Shown: piece after piece, positions 5,430-7,583 of the stretch | How positions within the stretch are numbered: the first letter of the stretch is position 1 | Layout of the letters: each line of letters opens with the position of its first letter | Assembly: GCA_021647805.1 (NCBI GenBank) | Contig: JAKITZ010000114.1 | Span: forward strand, 1 to 7,583 | Origin: Robiginitomaculum sp. | Lineage (GTDB): Bacteria > Pseudomonadota > Alphaproteobacteria > Caulobacterales > Maricaulaceae | Reading direction: 5' to 3' | DNA: 7,583 bases | Notes under the pieces: model-generated | The model's database searches: none | Told to the model about the DNA's origin: nothing | The model's input: only the letters and a program-made list of their open reading frames with translations | Position numbers and translations under genes: made by a program

Positions 5430-7583
5430 TATTTCACAGCTTCTGGATGTTCTGTACGGGTTTCGTTTACATGGTTTTCCTGCCACTGTGAAAGGTGATT
5501 AGCAGGTGCGATCTGTACCGCAGTTACCTTATATTCAGGGCAAGATGTAGCCCAATCAGAGAGCTCAGTTGTAATAATATTCGCACCAGACTCCGGATGA
5601 TGAAAAGTAGTGTAAACTACGCCCGGTTGCACCCGCTCACTGATCTTGGCAATTAGCGAAGTTTCCCCCATGCGCGAGCGAATACTCACCAAATCACCAC
5701 TTCGAATACCACGCATTTGCGCATCAGATACATGAATTTCCAGCTCGTCACGCTCTGCCCAACGCATATTACCTGTACGCCTTGTTTGCTGGCCGACATT
5801 GTATTGTGATAACAACCGCCCAGTGGTCAGCAGTAATGGGAACTTACGATTAGCTCGCTCAAGTGTCGGGGTGAACTCTGTAGTTAGAAACATACCTTTC
5901 CCATGAGTGAACTCTTCCACATGCATGATCGGCGTGCCATTTGGAGCCTGTTCATTACATGGCCATTGCACCGAGCCTTGTTTGTCGAGCAGATCAAAAC
6001 TAACCCCGGCCATCGACGGCGAAAGCCTAGCAATTTCGTCCATAATTTCTGATGAACTTTGATAATTCATATCATAACCCATTGCTTTTGCTAACTTTAA
6101 TGTAACCTGCCATTCTTGCAGGCCAGTTGGCGAAGTAACAGCAGGACGCACTCTGTTTATGCGCCGCTCGGCATTGGTAAAAGTTCCGTCCTTTTCAAGA
6201 AAGGAAGTTCCGGGCAAAAACACATGCGCAAAACGCGCAGTTTCGTTAAGAAACAAGTCCTGCACCACCAAGCAATCAAGGTTGGACAATGCAGCTTCTA
6301 CATGGGTGGTATTAGGATCACTTTGGGCAATATCTTCGCCTTGCACATACATGCCGCGAAATGTTCCTGCTACAGCCTCGTCCAACATATTTGGGATACG
6401 CAAACCCGGCGCGGCTGATAAAGCAACACCCCAATCGGCTTCAAACTGTTTACGTGTCACATCGTCAGTAACCGGCCGGTAACCAGCAAATTCATGTGGA
6501 AATGACCCCATATCGCATGAACCTTGCACGTTATTCTGGCCGCGCATCGGATTAACACCGACTCCCATCCGGCCAATATTACCGGTGGCCATCGCCAAAT
6601 TAGCCATACCAATGACCATGGTTGAACCTTGGCTGTGTTCGGTCACCCCCAGCCCATAATAAATGGCTGAATTTGCACCATTGGCATAGAGGTATGCAGC
6701 GGCACTAATATCATACGCACTAAGCCCGCAAATCTTGGCCACAGCTTCTGGCGAATTACTCGGATTGCTAACGAATTCTGCCCACTCCTTAAAACTCTGC
6801 TGATCGCATCTGGATTGTACAAATTTCTTATCCACTAGGTTCTCTGTAACCACCACATAAGCCAGCGCATTGATCAGAGCCACATTGGTTCCCGGTTGTA
6901 ACGGCAAATGCAGATCAGCCTTTATATGTGGTGCTTGCACTAATTCTATTGCCCGTGGGTCGGCCACAATCAGTTTAGCACCCGCGCGAATGCGTCGTTT
7001 CATAGCCGAGCCAAAAACCGGATGTGCTTCGGTAGGATTAGCACCAATTAGCAAGATCACGTCTGCTTCATTTACCGAGTCAAAATGCTGGGTTCCAGCG
7101 CTTTCACCAAAAGTTTGCTTCAATCCATATCCAGTTGGCGAATGACAAACTCTGGCGCAAGTATCAACATTATTATTGCCAAATGCCGCACGAATAGTCT
7201 TTTGCACCAGCCAGACCTCTTCATTGGTACAGCGTGACGAAGTAATGCCACCAATGGCATTAGAGCCATGTTTTTGCTTTATGGCATTTAGCTTTTTCGC
7301 GGCAAATGCAATTGCCTTGTCCCAATCAACTTCGCGCCAATTATCGCTGGTAGTTTCACGGATCAATGGCTTGGTAATGCGATCGGGGTGGCTGGCATAA
7401 CCCCAAGCAAATCGTCCCTTGACGCATGAATGTCCATGATTGGCCTTGCCATCGGGATCAGGCACCATCCGCACCACAGTTTCACCTTGCATCTCGGCCA
7501 AGAATGAGCAACCAACCCCGCAATAAGCACAAGTGGTTTTGACCACGCGATCCGGTAATCCGTGTTCAATCACCGTGTTTTCC
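5429..7583 (-). CDS. fdsA: NAD-dependent formate dehydrogenase catalytic (alpha) subunit, 5' end outside window
   Basis: The molybdenum/bis-MGD subunit that oxidises formate to CO2 and passes electrons by iron-sulfur clusters to the diaphorase subunits and NAD+. It is cytoplasmic. Numbering from the codon at 7573, the [4Fe-4S] site is Cys15, Cys18, Cys22 and Cys50 (TTCAYCGVGC and HGHSCVKG). The Mo ligand is Cys143, followed by His144 in DTCARVCHSP. Arg344 in NPMRGQNNVQG matches the second active-site residue of the family. The C-terminal domain ends with FHHPESGANIIT and DWATSCPEYKVTAVQ. A cysteine, not selenocysteine, occupies the ligand position. The frame stays open to the window edge. FdsA proteins have roughly 950 residues with extra N-terminal ferredoxin-like domains, so about 230 residues are probably missing. 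The GTG at 7573 is not taken as the start. fdhD follows with a one-base overlap. Confidence 0.93.
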   Translation of the reverse strand, partial: ENTVIEHGLPDRVVKTTCAYCGVGCSFLAEMQGETVVRMVPDPDGKANHGHSCVKGRFAWGYASHPDRITKPLIRETTSDNWREVDWDKAIAFAAKKLNAIKQKHGSNAIGGITSSRCTNEEVWLVQKTIRAAFGNNNVDTCARVCHSPTGYGLKQTFGESAGTQHFDSVNEADVILLIGANPTEAHPVFGSAMKRRIRAGAKLIVADPRAIELVQAPHIKADLHLPLQPGTNVALINALAYVVVTENLVDKKFVQSRCDQQSFKEWAEFVSNPSNSPEAVAKICGLSAYDISAAAYLYANGANSAIYYGLGVTEHSQGSTMVIGMANLAMATGNIGRMGVGVNPMRGQNNVQGSCDMGSFPHEFAGYRPVTDDVTRKQFEADWGVALSAAPGLRIPNMLDEAVAGTFRGMYVQGEDIAQSDPNTTHVEAALSNLDCLVVQDLFLNETARFAHVFLPGTSFLEKDGTFTNAERRINRVRPAVTSPTGLQEWQVTLKLAKAMGYDMNYQSSSEIMDEIARLSPSMAGVSFDLLDKQGSVQWPCNEQAPNGTPIMHVEEFTHGKGMFLTTEFTPTLERANRKFPLLLTTGRLLSQYNVGQQTRRTGNMRWAERDELEIHVSDAQMRGIRSGDLVSIRSRMGETSLIAKISERVQPGVVYTTFHHPESGANIITTELSDWATSCPEYKVTAVQIAPANHLSQWQENHVNETRTEHPEAVK

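Noticed and set aside
5430..5486. Longer FdhD start at a GTG
   Set aside because: The extra 19 residues lie within fdsA and show no FdhD similarity. The ATG in the TAATG overlap is better placed.
7571..7573. GTG as the true start of the formate dehydrogenase subunit
   Set aside because: The frame is open to the window edge, and FdsA proteins have an N-terminal ferredoxin-like region before the CxxCxxxC motif.

Overview
This 7.6 kb window comes from an alphaproteobacterium. The base composition is moderate, in the mid-40s % G+C by eye. The evidence for the class is a dedicated-ACP serine palmitoyltransferase, a GNAT-fold protein of the bacterial ceramide synthase type, an FdsA-type NAD-dependent formate dehydrogenase, and intergenic palindromic repeats of the kind common in Rhizobiales and relatives. 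One repeat has the core AAAAGTGGGAACCGGTTTTT and another has CTTCGAGGC...CACCTCAGGATGAGG. Genus cannot be fixed from this sequence.

Layout. Positions 1-748 hold no convincing protein gene. They contain a GC-rich palindromic repeat (about 12-144), a stretch with many long complementary segments that may be a structured RNA (about 221-444), a promoter-like site with a dyad (445-474), and the left copy of an 80-nt inverted repeat (643-722). On the minus strand, 749-1873 encodes a GNAT-fold protein best called bacterial ceramide synthase. The right copy of the inverted repeat (1914-1993) follows. Next come the minus-strand serine palmitoyltransferase gene (1999-3306) and, directly upstream of it in the same operon, an acyl carrier protein gene (3311-3586). 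A 345-bp divergent intergenic region (3587-3931) leads to a plus-strand gene for an exported protein of unknown function (3932-4657). That gene is convergent with, and overlaps by 17 bp, the minus-strand fdhD (4641-5429). fdhD is preceded, with a TAATG stop/start overlap, by the 3' three-quarters of fdsA, which runs off the right edge.

How the genes work together. The ACP, Spt and ceramide-synthase trio is a compact sphingolipid module. The ACP presents a fatty acyl chain, Spt condenses it with L-serine to 3-ketosphinganine, and the GNAT-type ceramide synthase N-acylates the amino group. The ketone reductase (CerR-like) and acyl-ACP synthetase known from Caulobacter are not in the window. The right-hand part is the end of a formate oxidation operon: the catalytic subunit, then the sulfur-transfer chaperone that activates its molybdopterin cofactor. 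The two systems are separated by a convergent and then a divergent junction, so they are very probably independent transcription units.

The most unusual architecture is the ceramide synthase gene enclosed by two inverted, about 93% identical repeats. A hairpin of one repeat contains its stop codon and a hairpin of the other ends 13 nt before its start codon.
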